Notes: generated by a model from the letters alone, not told the origin. DNA of 64,000 bases from Bacteroidota bacterium (GCA_030681615.1 JAUXSA010000067.1:1-64000), one strand, 5' to 3'. Shown: positions 18,381 through 28,386, numbered from the stretch's first letter. Made by a program: numbers and translations.

Positions 18381-18414
18381 AAAAAGCCCTTTCATCTTTA
18401 TGAAAGGGCTTTTT
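18381..18414 (+). terminator. Rho-independent terminator after tRNA-Arg
   Basis: A perfect 15-bp stem AAAAAGCCCTTTCAT / ATGAAAGGGCTTTTT with a 4-nt loop and T-tract, 13 nt after the tRNA. Confidence 0.85.
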
Positions 18415-18437
18415 GTTATCGCAGGAGTGGGCTATAT

Positions 18438-18464
18438 GGGAACTTTGCCGAAGGTAAAACTCCC
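18438..18464. other. Additional hairpin between the two terminators
   Basis: GGGA...TTTGCC / GGTAAA...TCCC folds with a GAA triloop and a 2x2 internal mismatch. It lies between two terminator hairpins and outside any gene; role unknown. Confidence 0.45.
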
Positions 18465-18475
18465 TCGAACACAGA

Positions 18476-18509
18476 AAAAGCCTTTTCGATTAATTTCGGA
18501 AAGGCTTTT
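18476..18509. terminator. Probable bidirectional terminator downstream of the T9SS type B gene
   Basis: Ten-bp stem AAAAGCCTTT / AAAGGCTTTT with T-rich flanks on both strands, 30 bp beyond the stop of the minus-strand gene ending at 18539. Confidence 0.65.
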
Positions 18510-18538
18510 GTTATTTTCAGGATCCTATAATATAATAA

Positions 18539-20821
18539 TTAATTTAACAGTGTAACATGTCCAACAAGCGTTTTAGCTACGCCACGTTGGCTTCCGTAAA
18601 GAAATTTATATGAGATTTTGTATATATAAGTATCCATCTTACATTCTTGTCCTTTGAAGGTTCCATTCCAACCCTGGGTAGGATCGTTTGTTTCATAAAT
18701 TTTTTCTCCCCATCTATCAAAAATAAGCATAGTAAACTCATTAAAGTTAATGCCTTTTACTGCAAACACATCGTTTAAGCCATCTCCATTTTTAGGTGTA
18801 AATGCATTTGGAACAAAAATAGTAGGTATGTCCTTAATTTCAATTTGTTTAGTAACAGAATCAACACAATTATGAATATTAGAAACAATAAGTGTTACAT
18901 TAAAAAAACCAACATCATAGAACGAATGAGATGGATGTGTTTGATTTGTGAAACTTCCGTCGCCAAAATTCCAGGCTGAAGAAGAATAGTTGCCTGAAGA
19001 AGAATTTTGAAATTCGATCTTAGGGTTCATTATATCTATATCCATTATTGAGGAATAAATAAAATCGGCGTTTGGTTTTGGATGAACGGTTATATAATTA
19101 TTTTTTGTGTTTGAATTTACACAACCGCTATCTGATGTTGCAATTAAAGAAACATTATATGTTCCGGCATTATTAAACACAATAGTTGGTGATGCTGAAT
19201 TAGAGGAACTTCCATTATTAAAATCCCATTGATAGAAACTAATTTTTGGATCATTACCTGAAAGATTTGTAAAGTTTACTAATAGTGGTTGACAACCCGA
19301 TTTAATAGCTGCATCAAAATTTACAACAGGCAACTGATTAACGTTGACAGTTATTGTATCATGTATCAAACAATTATTTTTATCAGTCAATATGGTGCTG
19401 TATTGACCGCTGTTAGTTGGTGTTAATACAATGGCAGAAGAACTATTCAATAAATTCGTATAAGTAACTCCGGTACTCCAGTTTAATACATATGGTGTTG
19501 TACCTCCTCCATAAATTGCATTTAGTTGTAAAGGTTGATTTCTACAAAACGAATAATCGTTTGCAGTTAAACTATGCGTTAAGATCGTGGGTTCAAAAAC
19601 ATTTATATTATCCAGTGTATCAGAACAACCCATAACATCGGTTGCAATAATTGTATAAGTACCGGCAATTAAATTTGTTTTTATTGTGTCGGTAGAGGTC
19701 AAAGAATTCCAACTATATGAATTAACCCCATAACCTGGTGTGGTTGAGAACTGAATAACACCGTTATTTTGTCCAAAACATTTTACACTGTCTACATTTA
19801 AAAGGCCAATACTTAATTGTTTGTATTCGCCCAAGGTAAACACGCCATAATTGGTATTGGTTGTTACTGTTTGTTCATTTAATATTGAGTTATTACTACT
19901 GGTAATTGGCGTCCAGCCATTTGTTGAATAATACCAGGTGTTTAATAGTGGCTCTGTTATTAAATTAGTGCTTGAAGCATTGGTATTCCATTCATCATCC
20001 ACATAAGTTACTTTTTTGGTAACGGTTGGCAATGTACTGTAATTATTAGCGTTGATCACCCAAAAACGATCCAACATTTTTATAGCATGCTCGGTACCGC
20101 AATTATTAATTAGATCTGCAACACCAGTTGGAAGTGGCCTGTTATTAATAGCTGCGCTTGTAATTGTTGGGTAGGTGGAGGCACTAATGCTGCCTGTGGC
20201 GGTTTGTGTTCCTGCAGCCGATATATTATAATAAAATGGAATGTAAGAAGCTGTAGCCGTGCCAAAAGGAAATTCATAATTACCTATGTTATTTCCAAGA
20301 TTCCATTGGATAGTTCCGTATCCCGGAACGGCCGGCGTTTCACTTAAAATATAACCACTTGTTCTTATTATGGCAGATTGCAAAGCGTTAGTAACAAATA
20401 GAGTATTACTATTCAGGTCTAATGTCCTTGAAGTTAAATTTAAAACACCCGTTGTGCCGCCAACAATTGTATTAATATTTAAGCGTTTTATATTAGTGCC
20501 TAGTAATGTTAAATTATTAAATGTTGTTGTTGTTGTTCCTGTAATTAGTTGTAAGGCCCCGTTTAATTCAACCATTCCGGTTGTGGCCGTAAGTGCAGAT
20601 GTTGTGGAGTTATTAGTCCAGTCTCCGGATAATGCTATCGTGCCTGAGTTATTTATTAAACCAATATTTACCCCGTTATCTGTGTTGATCACCTCACCCT
20701 GAACAAAAATTAAACCACCACTTTGCACTGCAATTGAACTTCCGTTATTAAAAAATTCGTTTTGAGACGATAAATTAATTGAAATAGTACAGAGCAATAA
20801 TATTTTAAATAAGTTCTTCAT
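18539..20821 (-). CDS. T9SS type B (gliding motility-associated C-terminal) secreted protein with PKD domains
   Basis: A 760-aa exported protein (signal peptide MKNLFKILLLCTISINLSSQ). Residues about 20-160 are a low-complexity beta region rich in N, T and L resembling a right-handed beta helix. One SprB-type repeat (DSVKCFGQNNGVIQFS...AGTYTIIATDVMGC) lies near 345-415. Two PKD domains (SFYQWDFNNG and SSAWNFGDGS) cover about 495-660. The type B sorting domain follows from about 667 (FVPNAFTPKNGDGLNDVF ... LVGHVTLLN). It is last in a run with the two phage-tail-like genes, 15 bp after the preceding stop. An adhesin or matrix role is inferred. Confidence 0.88.
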   Translation of the reverse strand: MKNLFKILLLCTISINLSSQNEFFNNGSSIAVQSGGLIFVQGEVINTDNGVNIGLINNSGTIALSGDWTNNSTTSALTATTGMVELNGALQLITGTTTTTFNNLTLLGTNIKRLNINTIVGGTTGVLNLTSRTLDLNSNTLFVTNALQSAIIRTSGYILSETPAVPGYGTIQWNLGNNIGNYEFPFGTATASYIPFYYNISAAGTQTATGSISASTYPTITSAAINNRPLPTGVADLINNCGTEHAIKMLDRFWVINANNYSTLPTVTKKVTYVDDEWNTNASSTNLITEPLLNTWYYSTNGWTPITSSNNSILNEQTVTTNTNYGVFTLGEYKQLSIGLLNVDSVKCFGQNNGVIQFSTTPGYGVNSYSWNSLTSTDTIKTNLIAGTYTIIATDVMGCSDTLDNINVFEPTILTHSLTANDYSFCRNQPLQLNAIYGGGTTPYVLNWSTGVTYTNLLNSSSAIVLTPTNSGQYSTILTDKNNCLIHDTITVNVNQLPVVNFDAAIKSGCQPLLVNFTNLSGNDPKISFYQWDFNNGSSSNSASPTIVFNNAGTYNVSLIATSDSGCVNSNTKNNYITVHPKPNADFIYSSIMDIDIMNPKIEFQNSSSGNYSSSAWNFGDGSFTNQTHPSHSFYDVGFFNVTLIVSNIHNCVDSVTKQIEIKDIPTIFVPNAFTPKNGDGLNDVFAVKGINFNEFTMLIFDRWGEKIYETNDPTQGWNGTFKGQECKMDTYIYKISYKFLYGSQRGVAKTLVGHVTLLN

Positions 20822-20836
20822 ATAATTGAATTCATT

Positions 20837-22930
20837 TTAAAATTTAATACATGGCATTAATGCAACATTTCGCGGCCTTGAGGCGCTGATCATACCTTGA
20901 GCAGGCGCACCTGCATATACTACCCAGTTAGCAACCGGTGATGCGGCATTGCCACGCCCCCAATAAGCATTAGGAATTGAACCAACAGTAACAGTTGGCC
21001 ATGGGTCGGATAATGTTGTAGCTGCATTATCCATAGAAAAATCCGTGTCCTGAGCTGCTGCACCAGGAGTATCATCATGAATTAATGGTGATGGACTTTG
21101 CCAGGTTCCTATAGTGCGGCCGGGATCTGACCCCTTACCATTATCAAAACCTCTTACAAACTCACCTCTCAGATCGGGTAAATTAAAAGTTGTAACACCG
21201 TCGCCCGGGCCATATGTTATACCAATGGCTGCAAATAGTTCGGCATAGGTTATTCTGTTAACGGCGGCGCCATTGCATTCTAAATAACCATTTGGTGCGG
21301 TTGTATTAGCAAAATATTGTACTGTGCCGGCAGGATTATTTGCACAATCCCATTTAGTGCCATCCCAGTAATAAAAACCCAAAAGATTTGTGTCGTATAC
21401 CTGCACACCAGCCACTGGAGCAACGATCGCTTTTCTTTGAGCGCTTGTCATACGAGGCATTGCAAAGCCATTAGCGGTACTTACCACATCTAAATATGCC
21501 TGTGGGGCAGTTGTACCAACGCCAACAAAACCACCATAAGGATTAATTGCTAAAACACCTGTACTGGCAACATTTTCTAAAGCGGGCGGCGCACTACCAG
21601 CTGGTGTATAAAATTGAATCACACCGTTCGTATTCGCATCAAATGTAATATGAGAGTTAGAATTATTATCGTAAATTCTTAAACTATTATCTGTGTAAGG
21701 TTTTATGTTATCTGCAAAAATAATTGTAGCAGAACGTCCAACCGCGAAGTTACCAGCGGCAAAAACATTATCAGCTATATAAGCATCGCCATTTAAAACA
21801 TCAAATTTTCCGCGAGGGTTGTTTGTACCAACTCCCACAAATCCGTTTCCTTTGGCAGTAAGAACAGGAGCTCCGGCAGTTCCTTGCACTCCGGTTGATG
21901 CGTCAAAAATAGTATTACTTGCCGCGGTTCCTAAAATTTTAACCATTAAACCGTTGGCATTTCCTAAAAGACTTTGATTATAAAACGATCCGGCATAACC
22001 ACCATTATTAAGTCTCCAAAATAAAGATGCCCCTCCTCCCGCACTACTATTAGCACCTTGACCATCAGAGCCAATAGTATTTATAAAAGCGCCTTGCATA
22101 TTGTGAAACAAACCTGAATTTTCAAATCTGGCTTGTTCAATATTATTTGTTCTAAATACGAGTGCAACATTATCTGTAGTACCTAAAAAATTGGTTGCCG
22201 GAACTGTACCGGCGTTACCCAACAAGTTCCAAAAAGTACCATTTGTAGGGGTCCAGCTTGTGCCGTTAAACTGTAAAATTTGTCCTGTAGTTGGAGTAAC
22301 TGCTGCAACAGGTGTAGTTTGTAAACCAACTACTGTTAATGCAGGGTAAGTTCCGCTTACATCATTAGTGCCAGGTGGTAAAGGTGGCGCGCAAAGCGAT
22401 TGCCAGGCAGTTAAAGCAGCATTATAAAAAAACAAACAGTTAATGGTAAGATCGTAAACTAATAAACCATTTGCAGGTGTGGCAATAGCAGTACGCTGCG
22501 CAGTTGTCATCCTTGGAATTAATAAACCGCCGGTAGTAGAAACCATTTCTACCAAAGCAGAAATATCTGGAGCGGCTGTTCCAATACCAAACCTACTTGC
22601 AGCTGTAAAACGCGCTACTTCTATATTATTAGTTCTAAAAATAAGGTCGTTGGCATTTGTGGTTCCTAAAAAATTAGTTAAGCCAATATTTGCATTCCCG
22701 TTAATAAGCCAATCGGCAGCGGCAGGCACCACAAGGCTGTCATAAATACGGCCATTAGGGGTGGAAAACACATGTCTTACAGCTGGGCCGGTATAAATCA
22801 AAGTGTCAGATCGTATTGCACCACTAACGTGTAATTTAGATTGAGGGTTATTGTTACCAATACCAACGTTTTGCGAATAAATACAAAAGCAAGAGTGAAT
22901 TAAAATTGTTATGAAGGCTATTTTTTTCAT
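20837..22930 (-). CDS. Secreted phage tail-like protein with C-terminal tail-collar domain
   Basis: Start at ATG 22930 gives the signal peptide MKKIAFITILIHSCFCIYSQ; the track's earlier start is unlikely. The N-terminal 250 residues (NVGIGNNNPQSKLHVSGAI onward) are closely related to the upstream gene. The middle contains several GVGTTNPRGKFDV-type segments seen in tail-fibre-like proteins of Bacteroidota. Residues about 534-697 form a phage tail-collar domain (PNGYLECNG, FNLPDLRGEFVRGFD, SRPRNVALMPCIKF). No T9SS sorting domain is visible. It sits 28 bp after the paralogous S74 gene and 15 bp before the type B gene, so the three probably form an operon. It looks like a chromosomal surface protein rather than part of a prophage, as no other phage gene is near. 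Confidence 0.85.
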   Translation of the reverse strand: MKKIAFITILIHSCFCIYSQNVGIGNNNPQSKLHVSGAIRSDTLIYTGPAVRHVFSTPNGRIYDSLVVPAAADWLINGNANIGLTNFLGTTNANDLIFRTNNIEVARFTAASRFGIGTAAPDISALVEMVSTTGGLLIPRMTTAQRTAIATPANGLLVYDLTINCLFFYNAALTAWQSLCAPPLPPGTNDVSGTYPALTVVGLQTTPVAAVTPTTGQILQFNGTSWTPTNGTFWNLLGNAGTVPATNFLGTTDNVALVFRTNNIEQARFENSGLFHNMQGAFINTIGSDGQGANSSAGGGASLFWRLNNGGYAGSFYNQSLLGNANGLMVKILGTAASNTIFDASTGVQGTAGAPVLTAKGNGFVGVGTNNPRGKFDVLNGDAYIADNVFAAGNFAVGRSATIIFADNIKPYTDNSLRIYDNNSNSHITFDANTNGVIQFYTPAGSAPPALENVASTGVLAINPYGGFVGVGTTAPQAYLDVVSTANGFAMPRMTSAQRKAIVAPVAGVQVYDTNLLGFYYWDGTKWDCANNPAGTVQYFANTTAPNGYLECNGAAVNRITYAELFAAIGITYGPGDGVTTFNLPDLRGEFVRGFDNGKGSDPGRTIGTWQSPSPLIHDDTPGAAAQDTDFSMDNAATTLSDPWPTVTVGSIPNAYWGRGNAASPVANWVVYAGAPAQGMISASRPRNVALMPCIKF

Positions 22931-22958
22931 TATTAAAATATTAATTAAAAGGATCTTA

Positions 22959-25142
22959 TTATTTAGTTTCAAGCTTCGAAATACGCTTTAATAATTCATC
23001 ATATTTCTCATTTAAAACTTTTATTTCAGCTTTTTGTTCGTTAATGATCGTCTGTTGCTCTTTCATGCCCTGCAACAGGTATAAACCAAAGCGGCTATAA
23101 TCAACCGACCAGGCCTCTTTACTATCATCTTTTGGCTTATATACAACACCGGGAAACAATTCATATAATTCCTGCACCAAAACACCAAAATCATTTTCTT
23201 TAATAACAGCGCCTTTTTCTATTGCACCGCCATTTTTTGAAACAGGTTGGTGCATGTTATAGGTATAAGTTTTTACCTGCATTAATTTTTCTAATACCGG
23301 CTGATTAAATGCAGTTATAGAAGTTTTAAAACGTCTATCGCTTATTGCAAATGTACCGTTGCTAAAAAATTGTCCTAATCCGTCAATACGCGCCATCGTA
23401 CGTTCAGCATAGGCATTATCGTAGCCTCTGAATTCAAATCCCCTGTCAGCATTTGTATTTGCGGCAACCTGGGTAACGTCAGAAGTATTCCAAAAATCCA
23501 CGTGGCTTCGTCCGGCATTCCGGTTCATACCAACAGCCATTGCGCCAACACCGCCTATCCAGGTTGTTCCGGGGGCTTGTCCTCCAAGTGGATCAGCATT
23601 ATAATTTCCTGCTAAAAAATAACCATATCCAACAGTCATTTTATGAATTACGTTATCTGCAACAGCTGGATTTATACAAGTAGATAATCCATTTGGTAAG
23701 CCAACCCTAACACCTCCTCCGGTTGGATTTAGAGATAAGATTGCTTCAGTTCCCGGAATTTCTAATGCGTTAGGATTAGCGCTAGTAGTGCTGTTATACG
23801 ATTGAATAATACCTTGTGTATTGGATTCTAAATGCAAATGCGATGGAGAGTTTCCGTCATAAATTCTAAATCCATTATCCGTATAAGGACGAATATTATC
23901 AGTAAAAATAGTTGTATTTGACCGCCCAACGTTAAATGCATATTGTGGGAAAACATTATCAGCTACATAAGCATCACCATTTAAAACATCAAATTTTCCG
24001 CGCGGGTTTGTTGTTCCAACTCCCATTCTTCCGTCATTTAAAATATCAACTAAAGGCTGCCAAACATTTCCCGGAAAAGTTGTTCTGCCAAATACGATCC
24101 TATCTATTGTAGCAGGTGCTATAGCATCGTCCGTAATATTAAAACGCCATTCAGATTCGTCAGGTAATCTATTAAAACGTGCCATCCAAAAATCATCTGT
24201 ATTGTTAAATGTATTTGATAAATATAATTTATCGCCTAATACATTTGTTGCAGCTAATGGATTACCAAGTTGAATGTTCCCATTAACATGAAGGCGCTCT
24301 GTAGGTGCGTTTGTTGCTATGCCCACATTTCCACCGGCAAGTATCCTTGCCCTTTCGGTATTATTGGTTCTAAAAACAAGGTCTATATTATCGGTCGTTC
24401 CTAAAAAATTAAGCGCTGCGTTTGTTCCGGCATTTCCTAATAAATTCCAAAAGGTTCCGCTTGTAGGTGTCCAAGCAGTTCCGTTAAATTGTAATATCTG
24501 TCCATTAGTGGGTGTTACGGCGGCAACTGGTGTAGTTTGCAATCCTACAACTGTTAAGGCAGGATAAGTTCCGCTAACATCATTCGTACCCGGTGGTAAT
24601 GGCGGGGCGCATAAAGATTGCCAGGCTGCTAAAACTGAATTATAAAAGAATAAACAATTTATAGTTATATCATATACTAATAAACCATTGGATGGCGCAG
24701 CAATAGTGGTTCGCTGAGCAGTTGTCATCCGGGGAATTAATAAACCGCTAGTGGTAGATACCATTTCTACCAATGCAGAAATGTTTGGATTTGCAGTACC
24801 GATACCAAAATTTCCAGCAGCCTTAAATCTTGCTACTTCAATATTGTTTGTTTTAAATATTAAGTCGTTAGCATTTAAAGTTCCTAAAAAATTAGTTAAG
24901 CCAATATTGGCATTTCCATTTATCTCCCAGTTTAGAGTTGAAGGCATAACCAAACTATCATATATGCGACCATTTGGAGCTGCAAATAAATTCCTTACAC
25001 CAACACCAATTAGTGTATCTGCTCTTATAGCACCACTAACATGTAACTTCGACTGTGGATTATTATTACCAATACCAACATTTTGCGAAAAAACAGAGAA
25101 CGAGGTAAGACTTAAAACAAGGGCAAGTAAAAATATTTTCAT
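22959..25142 (-). CDS. Secreted tail-fibre-like protein with C-terminal peptidase S74 (intramolecular chaperone) domain
   Basis: A 727-aa protein with signal peptide MKIFLLALVLSLTSFSVFSQ. The first 250 residues are paralogous to the next gene. Several repeats of the form VGTTNPRGKFDV follow. From about residue 600, AISDRRFKTSI begins a peptidase S74 domain; in this family the Ser of the SDxRxK-like motif and a Lys form the self-cleaving dyad, and the domain assists trimerisation before removal. The C-terminal 40 residues are a coiled coil (QQTIINEQKAEIKVLNEKYDELLKRI). Homotrimeric fibre assembly outside the inner membrane is inferred. First gene of the probable three-gene operon. Confidence 0.87.
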   Translation of the reverse strand: MKIFLLALVLSLTSFSVFSQNVGIGNNNPQSKLHVSGAIRADTLIGVGVRNLFAAPNGRIYDSLVMPSTLNWEINGNANIGLTNFLGTLNANDLIFKTNNIEVARFKAAGNFGIGTANPNISALVEMVSTTSGLLIPRMTTAQRTTIAAPSNGLLVYDITINCLFFYNSVLAAWQSLCAPPLPPGTNDVSGTYPALTVVGLQTTPVAAVTPTNGQILQFNGTAWTPTSGTFWNLLGNAGTNAALNFLGTTDNIDLVFRTNNTERARILAGGNVGIATNAPTERLHVNGNIQLGNPLAATNVLGDKLYLSNTFNNTDDFWMARFNRLPDESEWRFNITDDAIAPATIDRIVFGRTTFPGNVWQPLVDILNDGRMGVGTTNPRGKFDVLNGDAYVADNVFPQYAFNVGRSNTTIFTDNIRPYTDNGFRIYDGNSPSHLHLESNTQGIIQSYNSTTSANPNALEIPGTEAILSLNPTGGGVRVGLPNGLSTCINPAVADNVIHKMTVGYGYFLAGNYNADPLGGQAPGTTWIGGVGAMAVGMNRNAGRSHVDFWNTSDVTQVAANTNADRGFEFRGYDNAYAERTMARIDGLGQFFSNGTFAISDRRFKTSITAFNQPVLEKLMQVKTYTYNMHQPVSKNGGAIEKGAVIKENDFGVLVQELYELFPGVVYKPKDDSKEAWSVDYSRFGLYLLQGMKEQQTIINEQKAEIKVLNEKYDELLKRISKLETK

Positions 25143-25570
25143 ACAAATAAAATAGATTGCTAAAGATATGATAAAATAAATTTATTAGGGTTATTAAAAG
25201 TTTAATTCTTTCCTACTTTTCAACCTCTAAATCAATTTAATATTGTTTAGATGATTTTATCAATGAATTCTATCTAATTTATTTAAAGTTTCATTTTATG
25301 GCAACTAAAACCCTAAAAAATGATCAATTTGTTTCTTTTGCAATTTTAAAAGAAAACAAAACTTTAATAAATCTAAAATGAGTAAAAATTGGAAGATCAA
25401 AACAATGGAGTTCTCCATTTTAAAGGTTGCCTATTTATGGAAAGAAAATAACTTCTGCATCTAAATAACAAAAGCAATGAAAAACAGCCCTATTCACTTT
25501 AAACAACTATTCATAATTAATTTTGTAAAAAAATGCAATTTTGCTTACTTTTAAAATCCACTTTATAAAA
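25143..25570. other. Intergenic region between divergent surface-protein genes
   Basis: This 428-bp AT-rich gap holds the promoter regions of both flanking genes. For the right gene TTTG (25522-25525), 20 bp, TACTTTTA (25546-25553) is seen. For the left gene only a weak -7 (TATCTTTA on the minus strand, 25161-25168) is visible. Two short overlapping reading frames (25298-25381 and 25378-25464, 27 and 28 codons) have no features that support coding. No hairpin or repeat stands out. Confidence 0.5.
25522..25553 (+). promoter_or_regulatory. Promoter of the Ala/Lys/Glu-rich protein gene
   Basis: TTTG, 20-bp spacer, TACTTTTA (one mismatch to TAnnTTTG). It overlaps the track's start codon at 25541 and so supports the later ATG at 25571. 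Confidence 0.65.
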
Positions 25571-27859
25571 ATGATGAAGAACTATTTTAAAGCCATATTT
25601 ATTTTTTTATTTTTTAGTACAAAAATATTTTCTCAGGATTGGGTATTTGTTTTTAGCAGTACTATAGAAAAAGAAGGCAAAGGCATGGGTGGCGCCAGCA
25701 TCAAACTTCTAAAAGGCTCAACGGTTGTTTCAGAAACAACTTCTGATGGCAGCGGACGTTTTAAATTAGACATACCCCCAAATGGTGCTTACATGATTGT
25801 AATGAGCAGTCCGGGCCTAAGCACAAAAAAAGTGGCTGTTTCAACTATGGATGTACCTGCCGATAAAACAGCTAAAAATTTTAAATCTGCCCTTAATATT
25901 GAATCGTTTACTTTGTTTGAACCCTTACCCGGAATTGATTATTCTGCTTTAAATCAGCCACTATTAAATATTGCATATAACGGTTCAAAAAAAGCTTTTT
26001 CGGATGATGCCTCTTATACAGATCAAATGCTGGGTGTACTTTCGCGAATTAAAGAAGCAGAAAAAGCATTAATACAAAAATACGATGCTGCCATTGCTGC
26101 AGCAGACGGGGCTTTTACAAAACAAGACTGGACCAACGCTAAATCGAATTACGAAAAGTCGCTTACACTATTACCAGGAAAAAAATATCCTAAAGATCGT
26201 TTGGAGCTGATCCAAAAAATTATAAAAGAAGAAGAAGACCTTAATAAAAAAGCAGAAGCAGATAAATTAGCTGCAGAGAAAGCAGCAACAGAAAAAGCAG
26301 CGGCGGATAAATTAGCAGCAGAAAAAGCAGCTGCTGATAAAATTGCCGCTGAGAATGCAGCTAAAGAAAAAGCGGCGGCAGATGCGGCGGCTAAAGCAAA
26401 AGCAGCGGAGGAAGCAAAATTAGCAGCAGAGAAAGCAGCTGCCGATAAACTTGCCGCAGAAAATGCTGCCAAAGAAAAAGCAGCAGCAGAAGCAGCAGCT
26501 AAAGCAAAAGCTGCAGAGGAAGCAAAATTAGTAGCAGAGAAAGCTGCGGCCGATAAACTTGCTGCAGAAAATGCAGCCAAAGAAAAAGCGGCAGCAGAAG
26601 CAGCAGCTAAAGCAAAAGCTGCAGAAGAAGCAAAATTAGCAGCAGAGAAAGCTGCGGCCGATAAACTTGCTGCAGAAAACGCAGCCAAAGAAAAAGCGGC
26701 AGCGGAAGCAGCCGCTAAAGCAAAAGCAGAGAAGGAAGCAGCAGATGTGGCAGCTAAAGCCAAGGCAGAAAAAGAATTAGCAGACAAACAAGCTGCGGAA
26801 AAAGCAGCAGCAGAGAAAGCAGCGGCTGATAAACTTGCTACGGAAGCAGCAGCTAAAGCAAAGGCAGAAAAAGAATTAGCAGACAAACAAGCTGCGGAAA
26901 AAGCAGCTGCAGAGAAAGCAGCTAAAGCAAAGGCAGAAAAAGAATTAACAGACAAACATGCTGCAACAGAAAAAGCCGCTGCCGATAAATTAGCAGCAGA
27001 AAATGCAGCCAAAGAAAAAGCAGCTGCAGAGGCAGCTGCAAAAGCCAAAGCAGAAAAAGAATTAACAGATAAATCAGCTAAAGAAAAGGCAGATGCAATA
27101 GCTGCTGAAAAAGCAAGAGCCGAAAAAGAAGCTGCTGATGCTGCCGCAAAAGCAAAAGCTGCCGAGGATGCGAAATTAGCCGCCGAAAAAGCAAATGCAG
27201 ATAAAATTGCTGCTGATAAAGCAGCGAAAGATAAAGCTGTTGCCGATAAATTAGCTGCGGAAAAAGCTGCAGCTGATAAAAATGCAGCCGACAAAGCAGC
27301 AAAAGATAAAGCCGCGGCAGATAAATTAGCTGCAGAAAAAGCAGCCAATGAAAAAGATAAAGCCGATCAACTTGCAAAAGAAAAAGCGGCGGCAGACAAA
27401 GCAAAGCTTAAAGCCCAAAAAGAAAAAGAAGCAATAGAAAAAGATAAGGCAGAACAACTCGCATTAGAAAAAGCAGCAGAGGATAAAGCAAAACTTAAAG
27501 CGCAAAAGGAAAAAGAAGCAGCTGAAAAAGAAAAAGCAGAGCAATTGGCAAAAGATAAAGCTGCGGAAGCAGAACGCCTTGCAAAAGAAAAAGCTGCAGA
27601 AGATGAGAAAATTAAAGCTAAAGAATCTGAAACCACAACAAACGGACAAATTGGTCATAAAGAAGCCAAACACAGTATTGCAACACCAATTGGAAAAGAT
27701 CTGCATAAAGAAGCTGTTGTGAAAGCGGATGGTTATTTTAAAATGAAACGTTACGATGAAGCTAAAACTGCCTATGAAGAAGCGCTTCAAATGAAGCCAG
27801 AAGATGCTTACTCTAAAGGAAAACTAGAGCAAATATCAAAGTTATTGGCTCCTAAATAA
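25571..27859 (+). CDS. Secreted protein with CarboxypepD-like domain, TPR-like ends and a 470-residue Ala/Lys/Glu-rich helix
   Basis: ATG 25571 opens the signal peptide [22 protein letters not shown]; the track start lies inside the promoter. Residues 22-105 look like a carboxypeptidase-regulatory-like beta domain ([17 protein letters not shown]). A TPR-like pair of helices follows (about 165-215, [20 protein letters not shown]). Residues about 220-690 are almost only A, K, E and D with occasional L, a TolA-like continuous alpha helix long enough to span tens of nanometres. A second TPR-like unit closes the protein ([20 protein letters not shown]). Part of the helix is encoded by 108-bp tandem repeats. 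A periplasm-spanning tether or scaffold is inferred from shape; no enzyme motif is present. Confidence 0.83.
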   Translation: MMKNYFKAIFIFLFFSTKIFSQDWVFVFSSTIEKEGKGMGGASIKLLKGSTVVSETTSDGSGRFKLDIPPNGAYMIVMSSPGLSTKKVAVSTMDVPADKTAKNFKSALNIESFTLFEPLPGIDYSALNQPLLNIAYNGSKKAFSDDASYTDQMLGVLSRIKEAEKALIQKYDAAIAAADGAFTKQDWTNAKSNYEKSLTLLPGKKYPKDRLELIQKIIKEEEDLNKKAEADKLAAEKAATEKAAADKLAAEKAAADKIAAENAAKEKAAADAAAKAKAAEEAKLAAEKAAADKLAAENAAKEKAAAEAAAKAKAAEEAKLVAEKAAADKLAAENAAKEKAAAEAAAKAKAAEEAKLAAEKAAADKLAAENAAKEKAAAEAAAKAKAEKEAADVAAKAKAEKELADKQAAEKAAAEKAAADKLATEAAAKAKAEKELADKQAAEKAAAEKAAKAKAEKELTDKHAATEKAAADKLAAENAAKEKAAAEAAAKAKAEKELTDKSAKEKADAIAAEKARAEKEAADAAAKAKAAEDAKLAAEKANADKIAADKAAKDKAVADKLAAEKAAADKNAADKAAKDKAAADKLAAEKAANEKDKADQLAKEKAAADKAKLKAQKEKEAIEKDKAEQLALEKAAEDKAKLKAQKEKEAAEKEKAEQLAKDKAAEAERLAKEKAAEDEKIKAKESETTTNGQIGHKEAKHSIATPIGKDLHKEAVVKADGYFKMKRYDEAKTAYEEALQMKPEDAYSKGKLEQISKLLAPK
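26340..26720 (+). repeat. 108-bp (36-aa) tandem repeats in the helix-coding region
   Basis: The string agcaaaatta starts at 26413, 26521 and 26629, exactly 108 bp apart, with near-identical DNA between copies. This indicates recent slippage or unequal recombination; copy number may vary between strains. Confidence 0.8.
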
Positions 27860-27960
27860 ATTGCTTTCTTTTCTTATTTATTTTAGTAAAGCGTTTTTTT
27901 CTGTATTTTCTAAACTTAAACACAACCAATTTGTTGTTCTGTAAATACTAATTAGAAACT

Positions 27961-28386
27961 ATGAAACGTACAGCAAAAGCACATTGGGAAGGCACATTAA
28001 AAGATGGCAAAGGCACATTAACCTCAGAAAGTGGAATTTTAAACGACACAAATTATAATTTTAAAACTCGTTTTGAAGGTGATTCCGGAACCAACCCGGA
28101 AGAATTATTAGCAGCAGCGCATGCAGGTTGTTTTACTATGTCGGTTAGTGCCATGATCGCTAAAAAAGGCATTACACCTGTTTCATTAGATACTGAAGCA
28201 ACTGTTACGTTGGAAGATCTTAAAATAATGGGTGTGCATTTAAATATTACCGGTAATGTTCCCGGCTTAACATTGGACGAATTTAAAACTATAACAAAAG
28301 ACGCAGAACAGAATTGTGTCATATCAAAGGCTTTAGCAGTGCCTATAACTTCTGAAGCCAATTTTTATGTAGAAGATTTGCCCTAG
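27961..28386 (+). CDS. OsmC/Ohr family protein
   Basis: A 141-aa cytoplasmic protein of the OsmC family, thiol-dependent peroxidases that reduce organic hydroperoxides. Both family cysteines are visible, one in AAAHAGCFTM and one in AEQNCVISKAL, along with the N-terminal substrate-channel region TNPEELLAAAHA. OsmC and Ohr subtypes are not separable by eye; the AHAGCF context favours the OsmC-like branch. Starts at ATG 27961; no consensus promoter was seen. The palindrome at 28435-28448 lies downstream. Confidence 0.88.
   Translation: MKRTAKAHWEGTLKDGKGTLTSESGILNDTNYNFKTRFEGDSGTNPEELLAAAHAGCFTMSVSAMIAKKGITPVSLDTEATVTLEDLKIMGVHLNITGNVPGLTLDEFKTITKDAEQNCVISKALAVPITSEANFYVEDLP

Noticed and set aside
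20837-25142. Prophage remnant
   Set aside because: Tail-fibre, S74 and collar domains are phage-like, but both proteins have Sec signal peptides and no integrase, capsid, terminase or other tail genes are nearby.
25298-25464. Two overlapping mini-ORFs (27 and 28 codons)
   Set aside because: Very short, no recognisable features, located in an AT-rich promoter gap.
26149-27348. Minus-strand ORF of 399 aa, rich in Ala, Ser and Phe
   Set aside because: It is the mirror of the Ala/Lys/Glu-rich repeat on the plus strand, where few stop codons can arise; it has no signal or start context of its own.
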